From Roseobacter sp. CCS2 (GTDB lineage: Bacteria; Pseudomonadota; Alphaproteobacteria; Rhodobacterales; Rhodobacteraceae), in contig NZ_AAYB01000001.1 in the NCBI RefSeq assembly GCF_000169435.1, positions 868,001 to 932,000 of the forward strand: DNA of 64,000 nucleotides. Reading direction: 5' to 3'. Below, piece after piece: positions 25,518 to 35,611 of the stretch (its first letter is position 1; each line of letters starts with the position of its first letter). The translations under genes were made by a program, and so were the position numbers. A model generated the notes under the pieces. The model saw nothing but the letters and a program-made list of their open reading frames with translations, did not search any database and had not been told where the DNA came from.

Positions 25518-26423
25518 ATGTATATTGTCGCTGCTCTTTATCACTTTACGCGCTTTGATGATCCTGCCGCTTTACAAGGCCCATTGTTGGATTTGTGCAA
25601 GTCCAAGGGGGTGATGGGGACGCTTCTTTTGGCGAAAGAAGGTATCAACGGCACTGTCGCAGGTGACCGCACAGCCATAGACGCCGTGTTGGCCCATATT
25701 CGCGCCTTGCCCGGATGTGTTGATCTGGACTGGAAAGAAAGCTCTGCCAGCCTACCCCCCTTTCATCGCATGAAAGTACGGCTAAAAAAGGAAATCGTGA
25801 CGATGGGTCAGCCCGATGTGGACCCCGTTGCACGGGTTGGCAACTATGTTGATCCGACCGATTGGAACGACCTGATCAGCGCGCCAGATGTGGCCGTTAT
25901 TGATACGCGCAATGATTATGAGGTCGCGATTGGTACATTCGCAGGGGCCGTTGACCCGGAAACCAAGAGCTTCGGTGAATTCCCCGAATGGTGGGAAAAC
26001 AACAAGCACCGTTTTCACAACAAACGCGTTGCCATGTTCTGTACTGGCGGGATTCGCTGCGAAAAATCAACGAATTACCTGCTCGGCAAAGGTGTTGAGG
26101 ATGTGTATCATCTGAAAGGTGGTATTCTGAAATACCTTGAAGATGTGCCCCAAGAAGAGAGCAAGTGGGACGGCGAATGCTTTGTCTTTGATGCGCGCGT
26201 CAGCGTTGGACACGGATTGGCAGAAGGACCGCATATCTTATGCCACGCCTGCCGTTGCCCGATTATGCCCGAAGATCGTACGCATCCTGCATTCGAACAA
26301 GGTGTGTCCTGCCATCAATGCATTGATGAAACCACTGCCGCCGATAAGGCCCGTTTCCGCGAACGTCAGAAGCAGATGCAGTTGGCCAAGGAACGCGGCA
26401 CCCATCACATTGGTGGCCTTTAG
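25518..26423 (+). CDS. trhO: tRNA uridine(34) hydroxylase
   Basis: TrhO (YceA) makes 5-hydroxyuridine at the wobble position of tRNAs with O2. The N-terminal acylphosphatase-like domain (about residues 1-95, [20 protein letters not shown]) is followed by a rhodanese domain with the cysteine loop [17 protein letters not shown] near residue 175. A C-terminal Cys-rich segment (CHACRCPI and CHQCID) follows. The 301-residue length is usual. It lies 24 bases after the Hsp70-like gene on the same strand and ten before the AbrB-type gene, suggesting one transcript. Confidence 0.92.
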   Translation: MYIVAALYHFTRFDDPAALQGPLLDLCKSKGVMGTLLLAKEGINGTVAGDRTAIDAVLAHIRALPGCVDLDWKESSASLPPFHRMKVRLKKEIVTMGQPDVDPVARVGNYVDPTDWNDLISAPDVAVIDTRNDYEVAIGTFAGAVDPETKSFGEFPEWWENNKHRFHNKRVAMFCTGGIRCEKSTNYLLGKGVEDVYHLKGGILKYLEDVPQEESKWDGECFVFDARVSVGHGLAEGPHILCHACRCPIMPEDRTHPAFEQGVSCHQCIDETTAADKARFRERQKQMQLAKERGTHHIGGL

Positions 26424-26432
26424 GCGCGTAAG

Positions 26433-27485
26433 ATGAGCGAACCTAAAACACTCCTGCCGCAATTCACGGCCCTTGCAATTGGCTTGGCTGGCGGGGTGAT
26501 GGCCTATTTTGCTGGTTTACCGCTGCCTTGGATGCTGGGCCCGATGATTGCGAACACGGCGGCTGCCATGCTGCGCGCGCCCACTGTGGGGCCAGATCAA
26601 CTGCGCCCTTTTGTGATCCCGGTCATTGGTGTGATGCTTGGGTCCGGTGTCACAGCAGAGATTTTTGGCCTGCTTGGTACATGGGTGCTGACCTTATTGT
26701 TGCTTCCTGTGTTCTTGGCCTGCGCTGCCGGGATTTCCTATGCGGTTTATCGACGTATCGGGAAATATGATCCTGTCACTGCATTCTATTCAGCCATGCC
26801 GGGCGGCTTGAATGAGATGCTGATCCTTGGTGGTGAAGCAGGCGGTGATGAGCGGCGTATCGCCTTGGCACATGCGGCGCGTGTCCTGATTATTATCATC
26901 TTCGTGGCACTTTTCTTTGGTCTGATACTGGGCGTGTCCAGCGGGGGGCGTGGTACAGTCCAATGGATCGGGCTTTATGAAATTACGATGCTGGACTATG
27001 CGATCTTGGGATTTTGTGCCGTTGCTGGTGCTCTTTTAGGACGATGGATTGGCCTGCCGGCAGCCCCGGTATTCGGCCCTATGATCCTAAGTGGGATCGC
27101 CCACATCGCGGGTTGGGTCACAGTGGCGCCTCCGACGATCTTTGTGATTGCGGCGCAGATTACGATTGGCACGATAATTGGCACACGCTTTATCGGGGCG
27201 ACATTGGCCGAGATCAGAACGGACATTGGGCTGTCTGCTGTTGCATCCACCCTGATGCTGATTGCTGCCGTCGGATTTGCCGAACTGATTGTGCTAATCA
27301 GTGGCATCCCACTTGCACAGGCGTTCTTGGCTTTCTCACCAGGCGGTCTGACCGAGATGTCTTTGCTGACACTCGCGATGGAACAGGACGTCACTTATGT
27401 TTCGATCATGCATATTATTCGCATCACACTGGTCATCGCGCTTGCGCCGTTTGTATTCAAATTGATCCGAAAGCGACGGGACTGA
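26433..27485 (+). CDS. AbrB-family integral membrane protein
   Basis: The 350-residue protein has two copies of the AbrB duplication repeat (PF05145-type), each with GLPLPWMLGPMIAN- or GLPAAPVFGPMILSG-like and AMPGGLNEM- or FSPGGLTEM-like motifs. About ten membrane helices are predicted. The family is named for a putative ammonia monooxygenase but behaves as a transporter-like membrane protein of unknown substrate. It is the last gene of the three-gene plus-strand group. Confidence 0.85.
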   Translation: MSEPKTLLPQFTALAIGLAGGVMAYFAGLPLPWMLGPMIANTAAAMLRAPTVGPDQLRPFVIPVIGVMLGSGVTAEIFGLLGTWVLTLLLLPVFLACAAGISYAVYRRIGKYDPVTAFYSAMPGGLNEMLILGGEAGGDERRIALAHAARVLIIIIFVALFFGLILGVSSGGRGTVQWIGLYEITMLDYAILGFCAVAGALLGRWIGLPAAPVFGPMILSGIAHIAGWVTVAPPTIFVIAAQITIGTIIGTRFIGATLAEIRTDIGLSAVASTLMLIAAVGFAELIVLISGIPLAQAFLAFSPGGLTEMSLLTLAMEQDVTYVSIMHIIRITLVIALAPFVFKLIRKRRD

Positions 27486-27505
27486 TCAACCGAATAGCTT
27501 GCGCC

Positions 27506-29919
27506 TTAGAAATCCAGGTTTTCCACGTTAAGTGCGTTATTTTGAATGAACTCGCGTCGTGGCTCGACCACATCGCCCATCAGCTTGGTGAACAGATCGT
27601 CAGCTTCGGCAACATCTTCGACCTTTACCTGCAGCAACGTGCGCGCATCAGGGTCTAGCGTGGTTTCCCAAAGCTGATCCGGATTCATTTCGCCCAAACC
27701 TTTATAGCGTTGCAGCGACAAACCCTTTTCGCCTTCCTCAAGGATTGCCTTGAGCAGGTCCAGCGGGCCATGGATAACCTGACTGCGGTCCTTTCGGACC
27801 AAAGTGGCAGGCAAATTATAGACGTCTTGCAAGCTTTGCGTGAACGTCCCTGTCCGCCGTGCTTCGCCACCGCGCAGCATCGGGCCATCCAGTGTGCGCA
27901 CCTCTTCCACGCCACGCAGGATACGTGCCAGACGCATGCCCTTGTCTTGTGTGATGCGCCCTTGCCAACCGCGTTCCCATTCCAGTGCGATCAGGTCAAG
28001 GCGTTGCGCCACCCGATCTGCGGTCCCTTGCAGATCATTGTCGACAGCACCAGCCACGAAAGCGCCAGCGATTGCCGCCTGTTCAAGGATGTGACGCGGG
28101 TAATGCGTTGGAAATGCTTCCAATACGCGTTTTAGCTGCCGCGCTTCATCCACCACGCGGCGCAGGTCATTGCCGCTGATTTCTTCGCCATTACCTTGCC
28201 GCAGCATCGCGCCATCAATGCCTTGTTCGATCAGATATTCATCCATCGCAGGCTGATCTTTAAGGTATACCTCGGATTTGCCACGCGACACTTTGTAAAG
28301 CGGCGGCTGCGCGATATAGAGGTACCCCCCCTCAACCAATTCAGGCATTTGGCGGAAAAAGAAGGTCAGCAGCAGTGTACGGATGTGCGCCCCATCAACG
28401 TCCGCATCAGTCATGATAATGACTTTATGATAGCGCAGTTTGTCGATGTTGAATTCATCGCGGCCAATACCGGTGCCCAACGCCATGACAAGGTTACCAA
28501 TCTCTTGGCTGCCCAGCATTCGATCAAAACGCGCACGTTCAACGTTTAAAATCTTACCTTTAAGTGGCAAAATCGCCTGCGTACTGCGGTCGCGACCGGT
28601 TTGGGCAGACCCACCGGCCGAGTCGCCCTCGACCAAGAAGACTTCGGTCTTGGAGGGGTCTTTTTCAGAGCAGTCTTTCAACTTTGACGCATTAAAATTC
28701 ACATCCATCGCCGACTTGCGCCGGATTTCCCGGGCCTTGCGGGCCGCCTCGCGTGCGGCGGCGGCTTCGACGATCTTGGAAATGATCATCTTGGCCTCAT
28801 TAGGATTTTCTTCGAACCATTCGTTCAGCTTTTCACCCATCAGGTTTTCGACGGCAGGGCGCACTTCGGAACTAACCAATTTATCCTTGGTCTGGCTGGA
28901 AAACTTGGGGTCAGGCACTTTGACCGACAAAACACAGGTCAAACCTTCGCGGGCATCGTCGCCGGTAAGCGACACTTTTCTTTCTTCGAAATCCCCGTCT
29001 CGGTCGCGTATTTCGCAATCGCACGGGTCAGCGCGCCGCGAAAACCCGCCAAATGCGTGCCGCCATCGCGCTGCGGGATGTTGTTGGTGAAGGGCAGGAC
29101 CATTTCATTATAGCTGTCGTTCCACCACATCGCGACTTCGACGCCGATGTCGTCACGCTCGCCGGTCACATAGATTGGGTCGTCCATCAAAGGCGTCTTT
29201 GAGCGGTCAAGGTATTTGACAAATTCCTTGACCCCGCCTTCGTAAAACAGGTCCGCCTTCAGCGGCTCTGCCGGGCGCAAATCCTCAAGAATAATCCGCA
29301 CGCCAGAGTTCAGGAAGGCAAGCTCGCGCAGGCGTTTTTCCAACGTGCTGAATTCAAAATCACGGTTGCTGAATGTGTCGGTCGAAGCAAGAAACGTTAC
29401 CTCTGTTCCTTTGCGCCCATTTGCAGGACCCTCAACGCGCAGATGTTCTTTCGTGAAACCGCCTTCAAATCGGGCGTAGTGTTCCTTGTCGTCACGCCAG
29501 ATGCGTAGCTCCAGATAATCGGACAGCGCGTTCACAACGGACACGCCAACACCGTGCAAACCGCCAGAGACCTTGTAGGAGTTGCTATCGAATTTACCGC
29601 CAGCGTGCAGCTGCGTCATAATCACTTCAGCCGCCGAAACGCCCTCTTCCTCGTGGATGCCCACCGGAATACCGCGCCCGTTATCGCCCACGGTGACCGA
29701 CCCGTCAGCGTTGATTTTCACATAAACATGGTCGGCGTGACCGGCCAAAGCCTCATCAATGCCGTTGTCCACGACCTCGTACACCATGTGGTGCAGACCG
29801 GACCCATCGTCGGTGTCGCCGATATACATGCCAGGGCGCTTGCGAACCGCCTCTAAGCCTTTGAGAACTTTGATAGAATCTGCGCCGTAGTCTTCTTGTT
29901 TTTGTGGGTCGTCGGCCAT
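27506..29919 (-). CDS. gyrB: DNA gyrase subunit B, frameshifted in this sequence
   Basis: The N-terminal part (29919 to about 28980) has the GHKL ATPase and transducer domains ([47 protein letters not shown]). The C-terminal part (about 28979 to 27506) has the TOPRIM domain ([29 protein letters not shown]) and the GyrA-binding tail [17 protein letters not shown]. The two halves lie in different frames. The family text [18 protein letters not shown] is recovered if one A is added to the AAAA run at 28976-28979. Gyrase is essential, so a homopolymer sequencing or assembly error is the likeliest reason. It is the last gene of the dnaA-dnaN-recF region. Confidence 0.93.
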
Positions 29920-30013
29920 GAAGGTAATCCTGTATTCTTATCCCCAAAATATATGCGTTTTAGGGTGGTTTGTCACGCAAATGACACAAGATTTTGTGGT
30001 TTTTGGTTGACCT

Positions 30014-30634
30014 TCAGGTCAGCCCGATAACAACGCCCACACCGATCAAAAGACAACCCGCGACAACGTTCATCCGGCGTACCGCGGCGGGCGATTTCAG
30101 CAGCCCCCTAACCCGGTCTACGGAGGCCGCAAGAACCAGATTTCCAACCAGAGGCACGATGAAGCTAAGCGTACAAATCGCGATCATATCAATGACGGTC
30201 ACGGCGCTAAGATCAAAGAAACCGGGCAGCACACCCATATAGAACAGCACCGCCTTTGGATTGCCGATAATCACCGCGACACCGGCCACAAAGCCGGCCC
30301 ACATGCCCGGGCGTGTCAGGCGGCTGTTGGCGTCAAGCGCATGGTCCGCATTGCGGATCAGCGCCGCACCCATCAGCATAAAGACAAGGATTGCAACGTA
30401 CTTCAGCACATCCATGAAACCCGCAAATTCAGAGACCAGCCAAGCGACACCAAGCACCGCCACCAAAGGCCACAGAATATCCCCTACAGCGACACCAATC
30501 GCGAGCGGCCAAGCCGCCTGAAACCCGCCAGAGAGCGACCTTGCCAGCAAGGCAACCCACACAGGCCCCGGCGTCATAAACAAAATGACTAATGCGCCCG
30601 CGTAAAGCAGCAGGTCGTAAGGCGAGATCGTCAT
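30014..30634 (-). CDS. LysE-family exporter
   Basis: The 206-residue inner-membrane protein has six hydrophobic helices and the LysE/RhtB motif FMTPGPVWVALLARSLSGGFQAAWPLAIGVAVGD near residues 19-52, followed by NPKAVLFYMGVLPGFFD. Members export amino acids or related solutes. Its start overlaps the stop of the VOC gene by four bases (ATGA type), so it is co-translated with it. Confidence 0.88.
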   Translation of the reverse strand: MTISPYDLLLYAGALVILFMTPGPVWVALLARSLSGGFQAAWPLAIGVAVGDILWPLVAVLGVAWLVSEFAGFMDVLKYVAILVFMLMGAALIRNADHALDANSRLTRPGMWAGFVAGVAVIIGNPKAVLFYMGVLPGFFDLSAVTVIDMIAICTLSFIVPLVGNLVLAASVDRVRGLLKSPAAVRRMNVVAGCLLIGVGVVIGLT

Positions 30635-31059
30635 GCGGTCGGCAACGTCAGACTGCCGTCTTCCTCAAGTTCCCAGAAAGGGTTTTGCGCAACTTCCCAG
30701 ACGTGCCCGTCAGGATCGGCATAATAGCCTGAATAACCGCCCCAAAACACCTTTTCCGGCGCTTTAAGAGCGGTCGCCCCAGCTTTGAGCGCCAAAGCAT
30801 AAGCTGCATCCACTTCGGCATCAGTGGTAAAATTTTGCGCCAGTGTCATAGCACCTGTTCCCAATTTGGCGTCTGGTCGCCCTTGGTCTTTGGCCAGTGG
30901 TCCCAGACCAAAGAACCCCAGCACCATGCCATTGATCTGATAGAAAACCACTTCGCCTTCGTCATTTGTCGGGGTCCAACCCAGAGCGCCATAAAACGCC
31001 TTGGATTTTTCCAAATCAGCCACCCCAAGGGTAATCAGTGTCACGCGTTGTGGGGTCAT
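30631..31059 (-). CDS. VOC-fold (glyoxalase/bleomycin-resistance-like) protein
   Basis: The 142-residue protein contains one vicinal-oxygen-chelate domain: VTLITLGVADLEKSKAFYGALGW at the start, VVFYQINGMVLGFFG in the middle and GGYSGYYADPDGHVWEVAQNP at the end. The Glu of HVWEV is a usual metal ligand. Substrate unknown. A longer open frame upstream is rejected: the ATG at 31059 overlaps the recF stop codon and AAAGGA lies just upstream. Confidence 0.86.
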   Translation of the reverse strand: MTPQRVTLITLGVADLEKSKAFYGALGWTPTNDEGEVVFYQINGMVLGFFGLGPLAKDQGRPDAKLGTGAMTLAQNFTTDAEVDAAYALALKAGATALKAPEKVFWGGYSGYYADPDGHVWEVAQNPFWELEEDGSLTLPTA

Positions 31060-32156
31060 GGTGTATCCTTTTGTGTGACGATGGATTGTCCATCGGTTTC
31101 GGTGACTTCGACGTATTGTGCCCGGCGACCCAGTTCTGCGAACAGCTCTGCCCCCGTACCGGTCATAAAGGCCTGCGCGCCAAGGCTGCATATTTCATCA
31201 TAGAGCGCGGCGCGGCGAGCTGCGTCAAGATGTGCGGCGACTTCATCCAGCAACAGGATCGGCGGCGCACCAAAATCACGGGCCAACGCGCGGCCATTGG
31301 CAAGGATCAGGCTGATCAGCAGCGCCTTTTGTTCACCGGTAGAACAATCTTTGGCTGGCACGCCTTTATCTGCAAAGACCGCGTCAAGGTCCGCACGGTG
31401 TGGGCCAATTAGGGTGCGCCCGGCGGCCATGTCACGGTTGCGGTTGTCAGCCAGCGCCGTTTGTAGGTTATCGGGGATCGGTTCGGCGGACGTGAGCGTC
31501 AGCATTGCTGTGGGGAAGGCTGTCGTCGCCGCCTCTTGTGCAGTTGTCAGTTCTGCAATGGCCCGGTGCCGGTTCTTTTGGATCGCAGCCCCGGCTTCTG
31601 CCATTTGTCCTTCAATCGCGGTGTACCAATGCGGATCGCGGACCATGTCCTTGAGTAGGCGGTTACGTTCGCGCATCGCCTTGTCATAGGTCAGGACCGC
31701 CTCTGCATGGGTCGGCTCAAAGCTAAGCGTGGCGCGATCCAGAAAGCGCCTGCGCCCTTCAGCCCCTTCGATCCAAAGGCGATCCATCGAAGGCACAAGC
31801 CATAGGATGCGCGCAATACGCCCCAACGCAGTTTGCGGGGCCGCCTTGCCATCGATCCGCAACTGGCGGGGGTTGCCTGCTTCCGCCCATGTTTCGATCT
31901 CATGCGTCTGGTGTAGCGATTGTAGGATAGCGGTGATTTTCCAGCCCAATGCCTCTGGTCTGCGCGTCAAATCATCGGCCCCTGCGCGGCGCAGACCACG
32001 ACCGGGTGACAGCAATGAGGCAGCTTCAAGGACATTGGTTTTGCCAGCCCCATTGGGGCCGAAAATTGCCAATGGGCGCGCGTCAAGCGTTATGGCCGCA
32101 CGCTTGTGCGACCGAAAATGCGAAAGGGTCAGTTCTGTGAGTGCAAGCGCCGTCAC
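31056..32156 (-). CDS. recF: DNA replication and repair protein RecF
   Basis: RecF is an SMC-like ATPase that loads RecA at gapped DNA. The Walker A is AIFGPNGAGKTNVLEA near residue 33, the signature region is FTGEQKALLISLILA-like (CSTGEQKALL) near residue 290 and Walker B is PPILLLDEVAAHLD. The length of 366 is normal. A GTG start overlaps the dnaN stop by four bases, and the stop overlaps the VOC gene, giving a tightly coupled operon. Confidence 0.95.
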   Translation of the reverse strand: MTALALTELTLSHFRSHKRAAITLDARPLAIFGPNGAGKTNVLEAASLLSPGRGLRRAGADDLTRRPEALGWKITAILQSLHQTHEIETWAEAGNPRQLRIDGKAAPQTALGRIARILWLVPSMDRLWIEGAEGRRRFLDRATLSFEPTHAEAVLTYDKAMRERNRLLKDMVRDPHWYTAIEGQMAEAGAAIQKNRHRAIAELTTAQEAATTAFPTAMLTLTSAEPIPDNLQTALADNRNRDMAAGRTLIGPHRADLDAVFADKGVPAKDCSTGEQKALLISLILANGRALARDFGAPPILLLDEVAAHLDAARRAALYDEICSLGAQAFMTGTGAELFAELGRRAQYVEVTETDGQSIVTQKDTP

Positions 32157-33271
32157 ACGCGCATCGGCATGACAACATAAACCGCAGAGGTGTCGTTGCC
32201 TTCGCGCATCAGTGTCGGATCGCCGGATGTGTTGAACATGAACACAGCATTCTCGCGGTCAACCTGGCTTGCGATTTCAAGCAGGTATTTGGCGTTGAAA
32301 CCTATTTCCAACCGCTCGTCACCGTAAGCCACGGCAAGCTCTTCCTCTGCCGCGCCGCTGTCGGGCGCATTGACCGAAAGGACCAACTTGTCCTCATCCA
32401 GCGCCAGCTTCACAGCGCGCGATCGCTCAGACGATACGGTCGCCACGCGGTCCACAGCCTTGGCAAATTCGCTCGCGTCCACTTCCAGCTTGCGCGTGTT
32501 CCCTTGCGGGATCACGCGGGTGTAGTCTGGGAAGGTGCCGTCGATGACCTTGGATGTCAGGGTAATGTCGGGGGTCGCAAAGCGGATTTTGGTTTCTGAG
32601 ACTGAGACGGCGATTTGCATATCGTCGTCGTCCAGAAGCTTACGTAGTTCACCAACCGTTTTGCGGGGCACAATCACGCCTGCCATATCCGCGGCGCCGT
32701 CGGGTAGATCGGCGTCAATGCGCGCCAAACGGTGCCCGTCAGTGGCCACACAGCGCAGCACCTTGCCACCGTCGCTGTCAGACACATGCATGTAGACACC
32801 ATTGAGGTAATATCTTGTTTCCTCAGTAGAAATTGCGAACTTTGACTTATCGAACAGGCGGCGCAGAACCGGGGCTGGGGCCGAAAAGTTGGCGGCGTAT
32901 TCGGACGACGCCATCACCGGAAAGTCCTCTTTCGGCAAGGTCGCAAGCGAGAAATTCGACCGGCCTGCTTCGATGGTCAATCGGCCTGATGCGCCATCTT
33001 CGGTCAGCGTGACCAAAGCACCATCCGGCAATTTGCGCACAATCTCATTCAGCGTCACAGCGGCGACTGTTGTGGCCCCTGCCCGTTCAACCTTGGCTGA
33101 TGCGCGGTCGACCACCTCGATGTCCAGATCGGTCGCCCGAAACTGCACGCTGTCACCTTCCGCTTCGATCAGGACGTTTGCTAAAATCGGGATCGTGTTG
33201 CGCCGCTCAACAACAGACTGCGCTTGTGCGACAGCTTTCAAAAGTACCGCACGTTCGATGCTGAATTTCAT
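32153..33271 (-). CDS. dnaN: DNA polymerase III beta sliding clamp
   Basis: The 372-residue clamp monomer has three repeated domains. It begins MKFSIERAVLLKAVAQAQSV and ends with the family tail SGDPTLMREGNDTSAVYVVMPMRV. It forms the ring that tethers replicative and translesion polymerases to DNA. It lies 138 bases after dnaA on the same strand and is coupled to recF. Confidence 0.97.
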   Translation of the reverse strand: MKFSIERAVLLKAVAQAQSVVERRNTIPILANVLIEAEGDSVQFRATDLDIEVVDRASAKVERAGATTVAAVTLNEIVRKLPDGALVTLTEDGASGRLTIEAGRSNFSLATLPKEDFPVMASSEYAANFSAPAPVLRRLFDKSKFAISTEETRYYLNGVYMHVSDSDGGKVLRCVATDGHRLARIDADLPDGAADMAGVIVPRKTVGELRKLLDDDDMQIAVSVSETKIRFATPDITLTSKVIDGTFPDYTRVIPQGNTRKLEVDASEFAKAVDRVATVSSERSRAVKLALDEDKLVLSVNAPDSGAAEEELAVAYGDERLEIGFNAKYLLEIASQVDRENAVFMFNTSGDPTLMREGNDTSAVYVVMPMRV

Positions 33272-33312
33272 GTCCCAATCTCCGCATATCTTGATACCGG
33301 GCGCTGCCGGGA

Positions 33313-33335
33313 CGCGAAATGTATCCTATTTCGCG
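33313..33335. promoter_or_regulatory. inverted repeat between dnaA and dnaN
   Basis: CGCGAAAT and ATTTCGCG are perfect eight-base arms around GTATCCT in the 138-base gap between dnaA and dnaN. It lacks a T-tract on the sense strand, so it looks more like an operator or mRNA hairpin in the dnaN leader than a terminator. Confidence 0.45.
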
Positions 33336-33409
33336 CTACTCTCAAGCGTTTTGTTGGACTGTTTACGATGGGTTTGTCCGCGTCAAGCGCCAGGCCTGTT
33401 TTGCGGGGT

Positions 33410-34747
33410 TTATTCCTGCAAAGCGCGGCGCAAGAGTTCCAGATCATCGGCGATCTGACTGTCGAGCGCCTTAAGTTCCTCAATCCGCTTTACGCCATGC
33501 ATGACCGTCGTGTGATCACGACCACCAAAACGACGCCCAATCTCTGGCAACGACCTGCTGGTCATTTGCTTGGCCAGGTACATCGCAATCTGTCGCGGAC
33601 GGGCATAGTTGCGCACCCGCTTGGGGCCGATCATGTCAGACAGGCGGATATTATAGTGTTCAGATACCTTACGCTGAATTTCTTCGACAGTTACCTTGCG
33701 ATCAGAGGCTTTCAGCACATCCGACAGACAATCCTGCGTCAATTCGAGCGTGATTTCGCGACCCACCAAAGAAGCAAAGGCGAAAAGACGGGTTAGCGCG
33801 CCTTCCAGCACACGCACGTTGGTTGAGATGCGATGCGCGAGAAATTCCAGCACGCCATCGGCGATCACAAGCTCTGGATATTGCGCAGAGTATACATCAA
33901 CCTTGGACTGCAGAATGCCCAAACGCAGTTCATAGTCGGTGGGGTGCAGATCGACAACCAGACCACATTGCAAGCGTGATTTAATACGCTCTTCAAGGTC
34001 CTTGATTTCACCCGGGGCACGATCAGCTGAAATGATGATCTGCTTTTGGCCATCGACGAGCGCGTTGAAGGTGTGAAAAAATTCTTCCTGTGTGCTGTCC
34101 TTGCCGCCGATGAATTGGACATCATCAACCATCAGAACATCAACAGAGCGGAAAAGCTGTTTGAAATCCATCATCTTGCGTTCGCGTAAGGCGGTGATAA
34201 AGCGATACATGAATTGTTCAGCTGACAGATACAGAACGTTCAACTCGGGCGAGCGTTCTTTCAATTCATGCGCGATGGCGTGCATAAGGTGCGTCTTACC
34301 CAAACCCACACCACCATAAAGAAACAGTGGGTTAAACGTAACAGGGCCACCTTCGGCCACACGACGGGCAGCGGCATGGGCCAGTTCATTCGGTTTACCA
34401 ACAACGAAAGTATCAAAGGTAAAGCGGTTATCAAGCGGCGCGCCAGAGCCGTTTTCGGCCTCAATCGTTTTCTTTACGGATTTGGCTTTCGTCGCCGGGC
34501 GCGTCTGGCTTGGCACACGGAATTGCAGGCGTTGGACGTCTTCGCCCGCTTTGTTCATATGATAGATGATTTGATCACCAAAATTCTGGGATACATAGTT
34601 GCCGATAAAGTTGGTCGGCACGTCAAAAATGGCGACACCATCGGACAGTTGCGTGAATTCAAGCGGTTCAATCCAGCTGGAGTAGCTGTTCGCCCCCAAT
34701 GCGCCTTTCAGCGTGTTCAACACCTTTGCCCAGATATCGTTCGTCAT
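33410..34747 (-). CDS. dnaA: chromosomal replication initiator DnaA
   Basis: The 445-residue protein has the four-domain layout. N-terminal domain I (WAKVLNTLKGALGANSYSSWIEPLEF) is followed by a short linker. The AAA+ domain has Walker A LYGGVGLGKTHLMHAI near residue 147 and Walker B VLMVDDVQFIGGK. The C-terminal DNA-binding domain carries the signature GRRFGGRDHTTVMHGVKRIE. It opens oriC and recruits DnaB. It heads the dnaA-dnaN-recF group. No cluster of DnaA boxes is evident around it. Confidence 0.97.
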   Translation of the reverse strand: MTNDIWAKVLNTLKGALGANSYSSWIEPLEFTQLSDGVAIFDVPTNFIGNYVSQNFGDQIIYHMNKAGEDVQRLQFRVPSQTRPATKAKSVKKTIEAENGSGAPLDNRFTFDTFVVGKPNELAHAAARRVAEGGPVTFNPLFLYGGVGLGKTHLMHAIAHELKERSPELNVLYLSAEQFMYRFITALRERKMMDFKQLFRSVDVLMVDDVQFIGGKDSTQEEFFHTFNALVDGQKQIIISADRAPGEIKDLEERIKSRLQCGLVVDLHPTDYELRLGILQSKVDVYSAQYPELVIADGVLEFLAHRISTNVRVLEGALTRLFAFASLVGREITLELTQDCLSDVLKASDRKVTVEEIQRKVSEHYNIRLSDMIGPKRVRNYARPRQIAMYLAKQMTSRSLPEIGRRFGGRDHTTVMHGVKRIEELKALDSQIADDLELLRRALQE

Positions 34748-35347
34748 CTTGTCCCCATTGCCCCAAACTTGTCATACATATTCAAGCGCCAGATGGACGC
34801 CTACGACACACAAGACCGGGACAAAAAAGACAGTGCGCTCAGGTTGCCCAACCTGAACGGATCGCCTTCCACCCAAAACCATAGACCGTAACGCCCATCG
34901 CGCATCCATAGGAACACACGTCAGCATCAATCGGCAGCAAAAGGGCCACGAACAGCCACCATCCCCAAGGAGCAGACCTTGGTTCAAGCGCAGACACAAC
35001 TTTGGCGAAGTTCCGCAGCTTTTGCCGCTTGTTCTACGCCATCATTGCATGAAGTTCGCAGCTTATTGGGCAGACAATCATGATGCCACACAGGGCAGTC
35101 ATCTTATCGTACTCAGCGCAAACTTCCTCATGTCCCCCCGGAACGATGTGAATCGCATGTGCAACGTAGCAAGGCGTTTGGGGCCGCTTCAACACAACAT
35201 CGTACTTGACTCAGTGATTGACGAAAAAGAATCTATCGGCCCTTTGAAATGTCTGGTTTTCTGCGCAGCCAGATCACACCAGAACAAAAAAAACGCGCCC
35301 TGCTTGGACGCGCTTGAATTCTTGGTTTTCCGCCGAAAATGACAGAA
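34748..35347. other. 600-base gene-free region upstream of dnaA
   Basis: No gene is visible on either strand. It must hold the dnaA promoter. Features seen are the palindrome CAGGTTGCCCAACCTG at 34840-34855, about 95 bases before dnaA; a direct repeat GAAGTTC(C)GCAGCTT at 35007-35022 and 35051-35064; three GANTC sites within 84 bases (35150, 35208, 35229); and the rpsT terminator at the right end. No sequence close to TTATCCACA was found, so this is not supported as an origin. Confidence 0.6.
35286..35322 (-). terminator. intrinsic terminator after rpsT
   Basis: On the minus strand AGCGCGTCC pairs with GGGCGCGTT (G-T pairs allowed) around AAGCA and continues into a run of eight T residues, about 30 bases after the rpsT stop codon. 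Confidence 0.85.
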
Positions 35348-35611
35348 TCAGCCGATCGCTTTGACCCGTGAAGACAGGCGCGACATTTTGCGGGCTGCTG
35401 TGTTCTTATGCATCACACCTTTGGTGACGCCGCGCATCAATTCGGGCTGCGCTACTTTAAGTGCGGCTGCCGCGGCTTTCTGATCACCAGATGCAATCGC
35501 CTCTTCTACAGCGCGCAGATATGTACGGATACGCGAGCGGCGCATTTTGTTGACTGCAAAGCGGGCTTCGTTTTGACGGGCGCGTTTTTTCGCCTGGGGT
35601 GAGTTTGCCAT
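35348..35611 (-). CDS. rpsT: 30S ribosomal protein S20
   Basis: The 87-residue basic helical protein [20 protein letters not shown]... with [19 protein letters not shown] near the end is bS20, a 16S rRNA-binding primary assembly protein. An upstream in-frame ATG at 35647 is ignored because [10 protein letters not shown] is the family N-terminus and AGGAAACGAAC precedes it. It sits upstream of dnaA on the same strand, as in many alphaproteobacteria, and ends with its own terminator. Confidence 0.95.
   Translation of the reverse strand: MANSPQAKKRARQNEARFAVNKMRRSRIRTYLRAVEEAIASGDQKAAAAALKVAQPELMRGVTKGVMHKNTAARKMSRLSSRVKAIG

Noticed and set aside
28930..28990. Programmed frameshift in gyrB
   Set aside because: There is no heptameric slippery sequence or stimulatory structure apparent, and a single missing A in a homopolymer is a simpler explanation.
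34748..35347. Chromosomal origin of replication beside dnaA
   Set aside because: No cluster of TTATCCACA-like boxes or AT-rich unwinding element is visible, and many alphaproteobacteria place oriC elsewhere.
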